From positions 1 through 63,507 of the forward strand of contig CAJBFN010000003.1 in the NCBI GenBank assembly GCA_903952435.1: 63,507 bases of DNA, read 5' to 3'. The notes under the pieces are model-generated. The model saw only the letters and a program-made list of their open reading frames with translations, was not told the DNA's origin and searched no databases. Made by a program: the position numbers and the translations under genes. This DNA comes from an uncultured bacterium (GTDB lineage Bacteria > Patescibacteriota > Saccharimonadia > Saccharimonadales > Saccharimonadaceae). Below are positions 50,820-59,705 of this stretch, in pieces; the stretch's first letter is position 1; the number at the start of each line of letters is the position of its first letter.

Positions 50820-51749
50820 TTATAAATTACTTAAATATTCTCGAATATTCAGTGCGGCCGTAGCACCTTCGCCAACAGCGCTAGCAACCTGCATAGTCGA
50901 GCCGCTACGAACATCGCCACTGCAATAAACACCAGGAAAGTTAGTCTGCAGATTACAATCAGTTTTTACAAAACCAATTTCATCAAGTTCGATGCCGCTA
51001 CCAACTAAAAATTGAGTGTTGGGTTTCAAGCCAGCAAAAATAAACACACCATTAATTTCAATTAAATTAGTTTTGCCATCCTTAGTAACTTTTACGGAAG
51101 AAACTTTATTGTCAGTTGCAACAATCTCATCTGTTGTAGTTCCAGCATGAACCATAATCTTACCCTCATTAATCATCTGCTGTAATTCCTTTTGCAAAAC
51201 ATCGCTCGCCTTGACCGTGCTACGAACTAGTAAATGAATATGTTTAGCAAATCTGGTTAAATATATAGCTTCTTGAACTGCAGAATTGCCACCGCCAATC
51301 ACAGCTATTTCTTTGCCTCGATAAAATGCACCATCACAAGTCGCACAATAATGTACACCGCGTCCGTAATATTCAACCTCGCCCGGAACGCCTATTTTAT
51401 TATAATCACTGCCAGTCGATATCAAGACAGCCTTAGCTCTTATTTCTTTGTTGTCAACAATTAAAATTTTAATACCATTTTCATCTCGCAAAGCCGTTAC
51501 TTCGCCAACTTCAATTTTAGTGCCAAATTTTTCAGCTTGTTTTTGCATCCGATCGGTTAATTCAAAACCATCAATCCCATCAGGAAAGCCCGGATAATTA
51601 TCGATTTTATCGGTAATCGCAGCCATACCACCGACCACCGCCTTTTCATAAAGAACAGTTTCAATATCTTCACGTGCAGTATAAATTGCTGCCGTCAACG
51701 CACTTGGACCGGCGCCAATTATTATTAAATCATGTATTTCTTTACTCAT
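50820..51749 (-). CDS. trxB: Thioredoxin reductase
   Basis: 309 residues. FAD-binding GAGPSALTAAIYTAR near 12, redox-active CATC near 139 within HYCATCDGAFYRGKE, and NADPH-binding GGGNSAVQEA near 159. It feeds electrons into thiol systems. It follows the FKBP gene by three bases. With VKOR at 60.5 kb it marks an organism that manages both reducing and oxidising thiol pathways. Confidence 0.94.
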   Translation of the reverse strand: MSKEIHDLIIIGAGPSALTAAIYTAREDIETVLYEKAVVGGMAAITDKIDNYPGFPDGIDGFELTDRMQKQAEKFGTKIEVGEVTALRDENGIKILIVDNKEIRAKAVLISTGSDYNKIGVPGEVEYYGRGVHYCATCDGAFYRGKEIAVIGGGNSAVQEAIYLTRFAKHIHLLVRSTVKASDVLQKELQQMINEGKIMVHAGTTTDEIVATDNKVSSVKVTKDGKTNLIEINGVFIFAGLKPNTQFLVGSGIELDEIGFVKTDCNLQTNFPGVYCSGDVRSGSTMQVASAVGEGATAALNIREYLSNL

Positions 51750-51752
51750 TTT

Positions 51753-52331
51753 TTAAGCCGCCTGACTGTTATCGATCGCATGAACTTCAACAATAAACTG
51801 CAATGGCGAATTAGCCGGAATAGCACCGGAGCCTTGCGCGCCATAGCCCTTGTCGGATGGAATGGTTAACTTGACCACACTGCCGACTTTAACGCCAGTC
51901 AGACCTTCTGTCCAACCAGAGATAACACCGTTAAGTGGAAATGTAATTGGCGCATCATCATTGCCAGCCTTTTTACTACTGTCAAAAATTGTTCCATCTG
52001 ATAGCCAGCCAAAATAACTGCAATTAATCGAGTCCGACGCCGCAACTGCCGCACCATCACCCTGTTTCAAGACTTCAACATTTAATTTCGTAACCGATGA
52101 ATCAAAAGTCTGGGCAGTATAACCACCAAAACCTTCAGAGCTAACAGCATTCGCCTGAGAAGCTTGATTTTGCTGAGCTAAATACTCATCATAGGCTTTT
52201 TGTTGAGCTGCTTGATCGATTTTTTGATTATTTACACTCAACCCCATAACTAAAAAAGACCCTAATGTGCCAATTGATAAAACAATTGCGATTATCCAAA
52301 TACCAATACGCTGCGCTTTTGGTGTTGCCAT
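51753..52331 (-). CDS. Membrane-anchored FKBP-type peptidyl-prolyl isomerase
   Basis: 192 residues: an N-terminal membrane anchor (about 10-31), a Gln/Ala/Asn-rich linker, then an FKBP domain (about 83-190) with DGTIFDSSKK, VISGWTEGLTGVKVGSVVKL and IPSDKGYGAQGSGAIPANSPLQF. It would fold exported proteins outside the membrane. GAGGTTTT precedes the ATG. Confidence 0.9.
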   Translation of the reverse strand: MATPKAQRIGIWIIAIVLSIGTLGSFLVMGLSVNNQKIDQAAQQKAYDEYLAQQNQASQANAVSSEGFGGYTAQTFDSSVTKLNVEVLKQGDGAAVAASDSINCSYFGWLSDGTIFDSSKKAGNDDAPITFPLNGVISGWTEGLTGVKVGSVVKLTIPSDKGYGAQGSGAIPANSPLQFIVEVHAIDNSQAA

Positions 52332-52370
52332 AAAACCTCATTCTTATTTCAAATTTATTTGTCTATTATA

Positions 52371-54836
52371 TCAAATAACGATCGCATCAAGCTTAGCAAC
52401 AACTGAATTTACAACATTATTTATAACTTCTGTCACCTCATCGCCATTTAATGTGTGACTATATGAGACCAATTTAATACGAACTGTCACATTTTTTGTT
52501 TCAGATTCTTTTTTGTAAATATCAATCACTTCGATCGATGATTCCAAATCAGTTTTTAATAAAATTTCGTTAGCGCTATCGATAATTTGGCCACAATTAA
52601 TTACCTGATTGACCCTAAAACAAATATCTCGCTCAGTTGATGGGTAGCGACTTAGCGGCTTGTAATCTTTACCAACTGTTTTTACTAAATTAAACAATTC
52701 TAAAGTATTAACCTCAAATCCAGCCGAGCAAACTGGTAATTTAAAATTCTTGATAACAGATTTCTTATACTCACCAATAAAACCAATTGTTTTGCCATTA
52801 GCACCAATTAATTCAGCACTCCGCTTAGGTTCAAATGGCGATAAAATTGGGTTATTAGACTCAGTAATTTTCTTGTAGGTAATATTTAAATCACCCATAA
52901 TAAATTCCAATATGCGCCTCGCTCGATAATAAGCCGTGCCACTACCGGCTTTAGCAGCAAAAATCAAAGCCATCCTATCAATTTCCAATGGCACTTCTTC
53001 ATCAGTTAACCCATCTGGTTTATAGTGACACTTATTAATCTCAAATAAAGCAAATTCATCGTAACCCTGTTTTATATTTGGTTGCGTAATACTCAATAAA
53101 CTTGGCATTAATGTTTGGCGATAATATTGCAGATCTGGACTAATTGAGTTTATCAATCGATAAGAATCTTCGGGATTTTGACCAGCTTTTTTAATAATAT
53201 CACCGTGAATAAAGCTATAAGTCAGAACTTCGTTTGCACCAGACTTAACTAAGGTTCTGCGCAAGTTATTACGGAAAATATCAAAACCATCTGGCATTAC
53301 AGCGGTAAAATCTCGCATCGGCAGGGTTGATTTAATATTATCAAAACCATTAATGCGACCGATTTCTTCGACCACATCTTCTAATATATGAATATCTGAT
53401 CGCCAATACGGAACTTCGACATTCATTATTAATGAATCTTCAATCTTAACGCCAAATCCAGCGTGACTGATTGAATTAGCGGCATCCAAAATACTCATAT
53501 CAACGCCCAATATGTCATCTACTTTTTGTAGCGGCACTTTTATAGTTTGTCTTTCTCTTTTACCAGGATAAGTATCAGCCACAGACGTTACTGGTTGCAT
53601 GCCAGTCCATTCACGAACTAATCTAACAGCTTCGCCCAGAACTGGTGCCGTCAGCTCAGCCGGCTGACCCTTTGTAAACCTTGTAACCGCCTCACTAAAA
53701 ATACCGTGGCGCATTTGCGTAGCTCGTAATTTATACAAGTTAAATGAAGCGGACTCAATAATTATAGTTTTGGTACTTTCATCAATTTCAGTATTTGCTC
53801 CCCCCATAGCTCCAGCCAAGGCAATTGCAGTTTCGCCAGCTGCAATAACTATATCGTCTGACGATAAATCAATAACTTTACCATCCAACAATTCTAATTT
53901 TTCGCCCTCACGGCCAAATCTGACATGAATTTCGACATTATCGCCACAAATTGAGCGAACTTTATCAAAATCAAAAGCATGCAACGGCTGACCAGCTAAC
54001 ATCATTAAATAATTTGTCACATCGACAATTGCGCTAATCGGTCTAACGCCAACCCGAGCCAGATAGGTCTGCAAAATCATTGGCGATTGTTTTTTACTAT
54101 CACCATCTGTCATAACCATAGCTTGATAGCGGTCTGATATGTCTGCATCGTCAATAACTATGCTAATATTACCGCTGCCTTCACCAAAATAAGGATTTAA
54201 ATTCATAATCCAATCCGGACTAACAAAATCTTTACCCATTATTGCCGAAACTTCTCTGGCAAAACCAATAATTCCAAAACAATCAGGTCTATGAGTTAAT
54301 GATTTATTCTCAATATTTAACAGATAATCATCTAATTCGTATTCCTTAGCGAATGAAGTACCGGGTTCTATATCGCCATCAAGCACTAATATACCAGTAT
54401 GTTCATCAAATAAATCCAATTCCTTAGCACTAGCAATCATGCCGTTACTAATAACTCCGCGCAAATTGCGAGTATCTAACATAAACGGCTGCGCAGTGCC
54501 AAAAGTTTGAGGCACAACTGATTTTGGAGGCAACCAGACAACTGTTTGGCCTGATGTAATATTTGGCGCGCCACAAACTACTTGAATTAAATTATTTTCA
54601 TCTCGTTCGACATAGTGATTTGCGCCGCCATCATTAATTTTAACGACGCTTAAATGATCGGAACCTTCAAGTGACTTAACTTCAACGGCCTTAACAATTA
54701 AAATGTTTTTATATTTTTCGCTAATATTAACTACTGACTCAATTTCAACCAGTCGAGTATTAATTAATTCAGCCAGCTCATCAACCGAAATATCAATATT
54801 AGTAAATTTCTTTAACCAATTTAGTGAAATAATCAT
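52371..54836 (-). CDS. pheT: Phenylalanyl-tRNA synthetase beta subunit
   Basis: 821 residues. N-terminal EMAP-like tRNA-binding domain (about 40-155, with VVCGAPNITSGQTV), B3/B4 editing domain, B5, catalytic-like core and the C-terminal ferredoxin-fold anticodon-binding domain (about 730-821, RYPSTERDICFRV). Its ATG overlaps the pheS stop in ATGA. Length is normal. Confidence 0.96.
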   Translation of the reverse strand: MIISLNWLKKFTNIDISVDELAELINTRLVEIESVVNISEKYKNILIVKAVEVKSLEGSDHLSVVKINDGGANHYVERDENNLIQVVCGAPNITSGQTVVWLPPKSVVPQTFGTAQPFMLDTRNLRGVISNGMIASAKELDLFDEHTGILVLDGDIEPGTSFAKEYELDDYLLNIENKSLTHRPDCFGIIGFAREVSAIMGKDFVSPDWIMNLNPYFGEGSGNISIVIDDADISDRYQAMVMTDGDSKKQSPMILQTYLARVGVRPISAIVDVTNYLMMLAGQPLHAFDFDKVRSICGDNVEIHVRFGREGEKLELLDGKVIDLSSDDIVIAAGETAIALAGAMGGANTEIDESTKTIIIESASFNLYKLRATQMRHGIFSEAVTRFTKGQPAELTAPVLGEAVRLVREWTGMQPVTSVADTYPGKRERQTIKVPLQKVDDILGVDMSILDAANSISHAGFGVKIEDSLIMNVEVPYWRSDIHILEDVVEEIGRINGFDNIKSTLPMRDFTAVMPDGFDIFRNNLRRTLVKSGANEVLTYSFIHGDIIKKAGQNPEDSYRLINSISPDLQYYRQTLMPSLLSITQPNIKQGYDEFALFEINKCHYKPDGLTDEEVPLEIDRMALIFAAKAGSGTAYYRARRILEFIMGDLNITYKKITESNNPILSPFEPKRSAELIGANGKTIGFIGEYKKSVIKNFKLPVCSAGFEVNTLELFNLVKTVGKDYKPLSRYPSTERDICFRVNQVINCGQIIDSANEILLKTDLESSIEVIDIYKKESETKNVTVRIKLVSYSHTLNGDEVTEVINNVVNSVVAKLDAIVI

Positions 54837-55840
54837 ACAAACTTCCTCAAGAACGCTAATTTACCAGATTCAAAGTGGCGGATATCTTCAATACCATATT
54901 TCAACATCACTAAACGATCAATTCCACCACCCCACGCAAAACCACGATACTTTTCAGGATCAATACCCGCCGATCTTAAAACATTAGGATGAATCATTCC
55001 ACAACCAAGCATCTCAAGCCACTCGCCAGGTTTACCACCTAAAGCTACTGGTTTTTCAATCGCAAATTCTAGGCCTGGTTCGACAAACGGAAAATAAGCC
55101 GGCTGAGTTTTAATCTTTAATTTTTGGCCATAATAGACCTCAAAGAAACTACGCAAAGTTCCAAGCATTTGCCCCAACGTCGCATCTGAACTTACAAAAA
55201 CGCCTTCGCACTGATAAAAGGTGTGCTCATGAGTAGCATCAATATCCTCATTACGAAAAACTCGGCCATAGCTAACAGCTGCGATTTGACCATCAGCTTC
55301 TAATTTTGCCTTGCCGGCTTTTAAAATACGATTTTGCATCGTACTAGTATGAGCTGGCGGAATAAAACCTTCTTCGGTGCGAAAAGTATCATAGCCATCA
55401 CGCGCTGGATGGTTGTCGGGAAAGTTAAGCGTACCAAACATATGATTATCGTCGTCAATCTGACGCGATTCAATCGCCTCAAAACCCATGCGCGTAAAAA
55501 TATTTATAACATTTTCTAATTCCGTAGTTAATGGATGTGAAGACCCATTTTCAGCCGAAAGTAAGCCAATTTTGCCACCATTTACATCAAACGGTGCCGT
55601 AATATCAATCTGTTCGACACTTAAATCCTCTGCTTCGGTTTCTTTTGTCAGCACCGCCGATTCAAGTACTATCTTTAAATCATTAATTGACTTGCCATAA
55701 ATACCACGTTGTTCAACTGGCATTGAACTAATTGCACCATAAAGCTTTTTAAGCTCTGATGACTTTAAAATTTCTCGCGGAAAATCACTTGCCGCTATTT
55801 GCGACAATAGATTATTTTTTACATCTTCGATATTCTGCAT
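54833..55840 (-). CDS. pheS: Phenylalanyl-tRNA synthetase alpha subunit
   Basis: 335 residues. N-terminal coiled coil (about 1-75), then the class II core: HPARDGYDTFRTEEGFIPPAHTS near 137, FRNEDIDATHEHTFYQCEG near 202, and the motif 3 region GFAWGGGIDRLVMLKYGI near 302. TATAAT ends ten bases before the ATG, so the mRNA leader is at most a few bases. Confidence 0.96.
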   Translation of the reverse strand: MQNIEDVKNNLLSQIAASDFPREILKSSELKKLYGAISSMPVEQRGIYGKSINDLKIVLESAVLTKETEAEDLSVEQIDITAPFDVNGGKIGLLSAENGSSHPLTTELENVINIFTRMGFEAIESRQIDDDNHMFGTLNFPDNHPARDGYDTFRTEEGFIPPAHTSTMQNRILKAGKAKLEADGQIAAVSYGRVFRNEDIDATHEHTFYQCEGVFVSSDATLGQMLGTLRSFFEVYYGQKLKIKTQPAYFPFVEPGLEFAIEKPVALGGKPGEWLEMLGCGMIHPNVLRSAGIDPEKYRGFAWGGGIDRLVMLKYGIEDIRHFESGKLAFLRKFV

Positions 55841-55882
55841 GTTATTAGTAATTATACGATAAAACAGCCCCGACGCGCCATA

Positions 55883-56113
55883 CTATTTAACTATTAACCA
55901 AATTGCAACGCCAACAGCGGCAAACAAGATTAATATCCAGGCCCAGGCTAGACTAGTTGTGCTTTTTGTACCTTCAATATACTTCGAATCATCCACACCA
56001 TCTGGTAAATCGGCTGTTTTAGCTTTTAATTTTGCCTTTTCTTGCAACTCCATTGCTAATTTATTTTGTAGTTCAGATCGTGAATCAAAATCCTGTTTTA
56101 AAAATAGAGCCAT
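55883..56113 (-). CDS. Small tail-anchored membrane protein
   Basis: 76 residues: a charged helical N-terminus and one C-terminal membrane segment (about 54-74). Not recognised. AAGGA precedes the ATG and an extended -10 TGC-TATACT lies about 40 bases upstream, so it is expressed on its own. Confidence 0.65.
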   Translation of the reverse strand: MALFLKQDFDSRSELQNKLAMELQEKAKLKAKTADLPDGVDDSKYIEGTKSTTSLAWAWILILFAAVGVAIWLIVK

Positions 56114-56222
56114 TTTTTTATTCCTTAATTTTATTAACTAACTCTTAGTATAGCACTAGTGTTTACTTTCGAAATATTATGTTATACTAAATTTATATTT
56201 CACTTTAAGGAGGGGAAACAAT

Positions 56223-57065
56223 ATGGCGAATACCAAAGCCAAAAAGACAGTCAAAAAAAAGACAGTCAAAAAGCCAGAAACGGCTAAAGTTCAAACATCA
56301 AACATAAAATCAGTTGGCGCAAGCATCAAAACAATGCTTACCTGCAAATGTAATGCCATACCAGGCATGCCATCAGTTGGTGCACTAATCGCCGAATTTA
56401 TTGGCGCTTTTTTATTGGTCGCCTCGGTCTTTACAGTCCAAGGTCAACCATTATTTGTCGCCTTTGCGGTCATCGGTATCGTTTTGATAATTGCCGGTAT
56501 CTCAAAAGCGCATATCAACCCAGCAATTACAATCGGTTCTTGGATAACTCGCAAGATTTGTTCAGTTTGTGCAATTGCCTACCTAGCCGCTCAAGCCCTA
56601 GGTGCTAGTGCAGCGTTCTTGACACTTAGCGCATATCTAGATGGAACAAAAACCGACAGCCTATACAGCGCAGCGCCTACATTATTTCACGCTGCATCTG
56701 TCGCTTCAGGTAAAGAATGGTTTATTCTATTCGCCGAATTGATGGGTATGTTTATCATCAGCTTTGGTGTAGCTAGAGCTATAAAAGCCGGTAAATTATT
56801 TTACGCCGTCACCTACGGTTTTGCCGTATTGGTAGCTTTGCTGATTGCCGGATCGCTAACATCAATGTTACTAACAGAACAAAATACTTCATTAATATTC
56901 TTGAACCCAGCCATAGCATTTGCTGCTGATGCAGTAAAGTGGAGCCTATGGCCAATTATGATCTATGTAGTTGCTCCTATTATTGGTGCAGTTGCTGGAT
57001 TCGTAATTAACGATTTACTAACAGCCGACATGTGCGACTGTGAAGATAGTCAATGTAATTGCTAA
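56223..57065 (+). CDS. Aquaporin/glycerol-facilitator (MIP family) with Cys-rich tail
   Basis: 280 residues with six predicted membrane segments. Two NPA boxes are present: HINPAITIG near 99 and FLNPAIAFA near 225; the Arg that normally follows the second NPA is replaced (NPAIAF), which suggests altered selectivity. The N-terminal about 45 residues are Lys-rich with TCKCNA, and the protein ends in CDCEDSQCNC; these Cys-rich ends are unusual for the family. AAGGAGGGG lies 8 bases before the ATG. Monocistronic, with its own terminator. Confidence 0.88.
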   Translation: MANTKAKKTVKKKTVKKPETAKVQTSNIKSVGASIKTMLTCKCNAIPGMPSVGALIAEFIGAFLLVASVFTVQGQPLFVAFAVIGIVLIIAGISKAHINPAITIGSWITRKICSVCAIAYLAAQALGASAAFLTLSAYLDGTKTDSLYSAAPTLFHAASVASGKEWFILFAELMGMFIISFGVARAIKAGKLFYAVTYGFAVLVALLIAGSLTSMLLTEQNTSLIFLNPAIAFAADAVKWSLWPIMIYVVAPIIGAVAGFVINDLLTADMCDCEDSQCNC

Positions 57066-57081
57066 GATTTAGCTAAAAACT

Positions 57082-57113
57082 AAAAATCCCCGCCTAATAG
57101 CGGGGATTTTTTT
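57082..57113 (+). terminator. Intrinsic terminator of the aquaporin gene
   Basis: AAAAATCCCCGC-CTAATA-GCGGGGATTTTTTT, a 12-bp stem with a long T run, about 17 bases past the stop. Confidence 0.92.
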
Positions 57114-57121
57114 ATCCAAAT

Positions 57122-57153
57122 AAAAAACTCTCCAAATAAATTTGAAGAGTTTT
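57122..57153 (-). terminator. Intrinsic terminator of gene E
   Basis: On the minus strand AAAACTCTTCAAA-TTTA-TTTGGAGAGTTTT followed by TTA, a 13-bp stem with one G-U pair, about 45 bases past the gene E stop. Confidence 0.8.
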
Positions 57154-57197
57154 GGTGTCAGAAAAACCAAAGCAATTCCAGACAAAATAACCAACTA

Positions 57198-57917
57198 CTA
57201 AGCATAATCCCTAAAAGACACTATCGTGGCCTGGCCCCAACGATGGCCATCCCAGTAGTCGTAAACATCTAATTCGAGGCCATTACGATAAAAGTATGGT
57301 ACATAAATACAAGAACTGCCTAGATTAGAACCGACGGCCAACCCAGCCACTAACATATACGGTACGACTCTGCCATCCATCATAATATATATCTGCGGGT
57401 TGAGAGCCAACATGACCGCGACCTCTAGGCCAGGCCATTTTTCACGTCTTGGCCTTTCATCCTTAACCTCAACACCGTCATTAGGTTTCAAGAATGTCTG
57501 AAGATCGAGGTCAGCAATTTCAAGAGACTTCTTGCCAGACATTTCGCTGCCTGGGAAAAACGAGAGCTGAGACACACTGAAACGCTCCTTGAATTCATAA
57601 CCCAAAGCTTCAACCTCGTCCTTGATCCAAAGCATTAGCTCGTACCAATTAAATTTGAGAGTCTTACCGAGCCACAACTTTACACTTGTAGGATATAAAT
57701 CACCACAATGGTCGTGCATCGTAATAGCTAATTTGTCGGCATCGGTTTTCGTAAAACCCCAGCCGCGCTTTTCACTGCGTTTCATAATGCGATCAATCAG
57801 TTCGCTTGTAGGCGTCCACGGAAGTGTTAACATCGGCTTCGTCTCATTGACAACTTCTGATAGGCTACCTGCCTGAATGGAGTTTACGAGAGTATTAGTA
57901 TTATAATTGGTAGACAT
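57198..57917 (-). CDS. Uncharacterised protein, leader-linked family member E
   Basis: 239 residues, function unknown. The start MSTNYNTN was chosen because AAGGGAGG ends nine bases upstream; another ATG three codons earlier touches the SD. Helical N-terminal part (TPTSELIDRIMKRSEKRGW) and C-terminal LALNPQIYIMMDG...PYMLVAGLAV match member C and member A respectively, making it the best link between the members. It is about 50 kb from the others but has the same type of leader. Confidence 0.8.
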   Translation of the reverse strand: MSTNYNTNTLVNSIQAGSLSEVVNETKPMLTLPWTPTSELIDRIMKRSEKRGWGFTKTDADKLAITMHDHCGDLYPTSVKLWLGKTLKFNWYELMLWIKDEVEALGYEFKERFSVSQLSFFPGSEMSGKKSLEIADLDLQTFLKPNDGVEVKDERPRREKWPGLEVAVMLALNPQIYIMMDGRVVPYMLVAGLAVGSNLGSSCIYVPYFYRNGLELDVYDYWDGHRWGQATIVSFRDYA

Positions 57918-58063
57918 AACGTCCATCCTCCCTTATGCCCCGTTCATGCAAAAGCATGACAGTCAAACATCTGATCGTGTTTGAATTTGGCATTTCATGG
58001 TAGTTCTATAAATTAAATACCACATAATGCCAAATTCATATAAATGCTTAATTTTTAAGGTTC
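57918..58063 (-). promoter_or_regulatory. Structured 5' leader of gene E
   Basis: Minus strand: box GAACCTTAAAAATTAA (58063-58048), arm 1 TGAATTTGGCAT (58038-58027), arm 2 ATGCCAAATTCA (57993-57982; perfect 12 bp, extended by GTGGTA/TACCAT), arm 3 GTTTGAC (57968-57962) able to pair with the end of arm 2, helper hairpin CATGC-TTTT-GCATG (57958-57945), SD GGGAGG (57932-57927). Extended -10 TGA-TATGGT (58077-58072) ends 8 bases before the box. Confidence 0.75.
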
Positions 58064-58119
58064 TTAAGATAACCATATCATAAATCAATGTTTTTTAGTA
58101 ATTTTTAACTAGAATTAAT

Positions 58120-59184
58120 CTATTCGTCACTTCGCGGTTTATCAAGCAATAATGGATCAACGCCAGGATCCGAGCCAGCGATTTTAATAACATCTTTGTC
58201 AACTTTTCCTAATTCTTTATGGGCAGCATTATAGTGATTAACTGTTGTACTTAGCGAATTACCAAGCTTTTGCATAAACTCGTCAAATCTGCCAATATGC
58301 TGGCCTAATTGACCAACACGGATCTGAATATCCTTGGCTTGTTCTTCAATCTGTAAACTGCGCAGACCCTGCAAAACAGTCTGTAAATACGCCATAAAGC
58401 TAGTTGGACTGACAATTATAACCTTTTTATCCCTAAATGCATATTCAATCAAATCCCTGGCGCTTGAACCGGTGCCGACATCGCCAATCAGCAAATCGTA
58501 ATACAGTGACTCGCTAGGAATAAACATAAATGCAAAATCCATAGTTTTTTCAGCCGGCCTAATATATTTACTAGTTTCATCAATTCTAAGCTTTAAATCC
58601 GTGCGAACTTTGGCTAGTAGCTTTTCGCGCTCGGACTTACTGTGTTCGCCAACCATACGATTATAATTTTCAAGGCTAAATTTGCTATCAATCGGAAGTA
58701 TTTGACCTTTATCTAAAAACACAACCGCATCTACAATTTCACCGTCCTTAAATTTATACTGCATCTGATAATTTTTAGACGGCAATATATTGTCCAAAAC
58801 CGATTCCAAATAATATTCACCAAAAACTCCACGCTGTTTTGGATTTTGTAAAACATTTTGCAAAGTCTTCAATTCATCGGCCACATCAACCACGCGCTTA
58901 TTTGTTTCGTCTAGCTTTGCCAAGCGCTGCGTAACATCACTAACTAACTTCGCGCTCTCGCTAAGCTGTTTTTGCATCGATGCCTGCATTGAATTGTTAT
59001 TATTATCTAATTTATCGCCAACGACTTGCTGTAAATTATTAATGCCCCGTGATAATTCGATCACATCACTTTTTAATAATTCAACCGCACTTGAGCTTTT
59101 TAACTCTTTCAAACGCTGGTTTAAGATATAAATTACAATCCCAAAACCCAATAAAATCGCCACCAAGATAATTGCCTGTTCCAT
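58120..59184 (-). CDS. rmuC: RmuC-family protein
   Basis: 354 residues. N-terminal membrane segment (about 3-20), a coiled coil (about 25-105), then the RmuC nuclease-like domain (GVFGEYYLESVLDNILPSKNYQMQ near 120, LPIDSKFSLENYNRM near 162, VIIVSPTSFMAYLQTV near 253). RmuC proteins limit DNA inversion and rearrangement and are predicted nucleases. TATACT lies six bases before the ATG. Confidence 0.93.
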   Translation of the reverse strand: MEQAIILVAILLGFGIVIYILNQRLKELKSSSAVELLKSDVIELSRGINNLQQVVGDKLDNNNNSMQASMQKQLSESAKLVSDVTQRLAKLDETNKRVVDVADELKTLQNVLQNPKQRGVFGEYYLESVLDNILPSKNYQMQYKFKDGEIVDAVVFLDKGQILPIDSKFSLENYNRMVGEHSKSEREKLLAKVRTDLKLRIDETSKYIRPAEKTMDFAFMFIPSESLYYDLLIGDVGTGSSARDLIEYAFRDKKVIIVSPTSFMAYLQTVLQGLRSLQIEEQAKDIQIRVGQLGQHIGRFDEFMQKLGNSLSTTVNHYNAAHKELGKVDKDVIKIAGSDPGVDPLLLDKPRSDE

Positions 59185-59190
59185 AATACT

Positions 59191-59196
59191 AGTATA
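59191..59196 (-). promoter_or_regulatory. -10 box for a leaderless rmuC mRNA
   Basis: TATACT, six bases before the ATG, no SD. Confidence 0.6.
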
Positions 59197-59199
59197 GCA

Positions 59200-59637
59200 T
59201 TATAAACCGACGACGACACGGGCTGCGATGACGATCAAAACAATCGCAATCAGAGCAAAAATCAGCCTTAAATGATGAATTAACCCCGAAAACAAAACAT
59301 AGGCCATCGAAAACAGCATCATACACCAAATCGCAATCTCGAACCAAACCAACCCATCAAACCAGACAGCCAAACCCCACAAAACAGCGCCAGTGGACAC
59401 GGCGATAATCAACGGCTGAACCATTTTTTGCCAAACCATAGCCGAAATACCAGTCACGGCGGTTAATATCATGGCAATACCACTAGCTGCCGCCAATGGC
59501 AATAATGGCCTAAATGCTAAGTAAATTAAGATATAAACTACGCCTAAAATCCCGCCAATAACTGCGTTTTTCCAAATCGAATAAGATGAGCTATTTAATT
59601 GATTAAAATCTACACTATTGCTTATAATCTGTGCCAT
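59200..59637 (-). CDS. Uncharacterised polytopic membrane protein
   Basis: 145 residues with about five hydrophobic segments and short loops; no recognised motif. A GGAGC SD lies eight bases before the ATG. It lies between heliorhodopsin and rmuC on the same strand; the 68-base gap to heliorhodopsin leaves co-transcription possible. Confidence 0.65.
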   Translation of the reverse strand: MAQIISNSVDFNQLNSSSYSIWKNAVIGGILGVVYILIYLAFRPLLPLAAASGIAMILTAVTGISAMVWQKMVQPLIIAVSTGAVLWGLAVWFDGLVWFEIAIWCMMLFSMAYVLFSGLIHHLRLIFALIAIVLIVIAARVVVGL

Positions 59638-59705
59638 TTAACAAAGCTCCGTTTAATAACCCTTATTATAGGCTTTTATTGCTATTTTAGCAAAACTAGT
59701 GCAAG

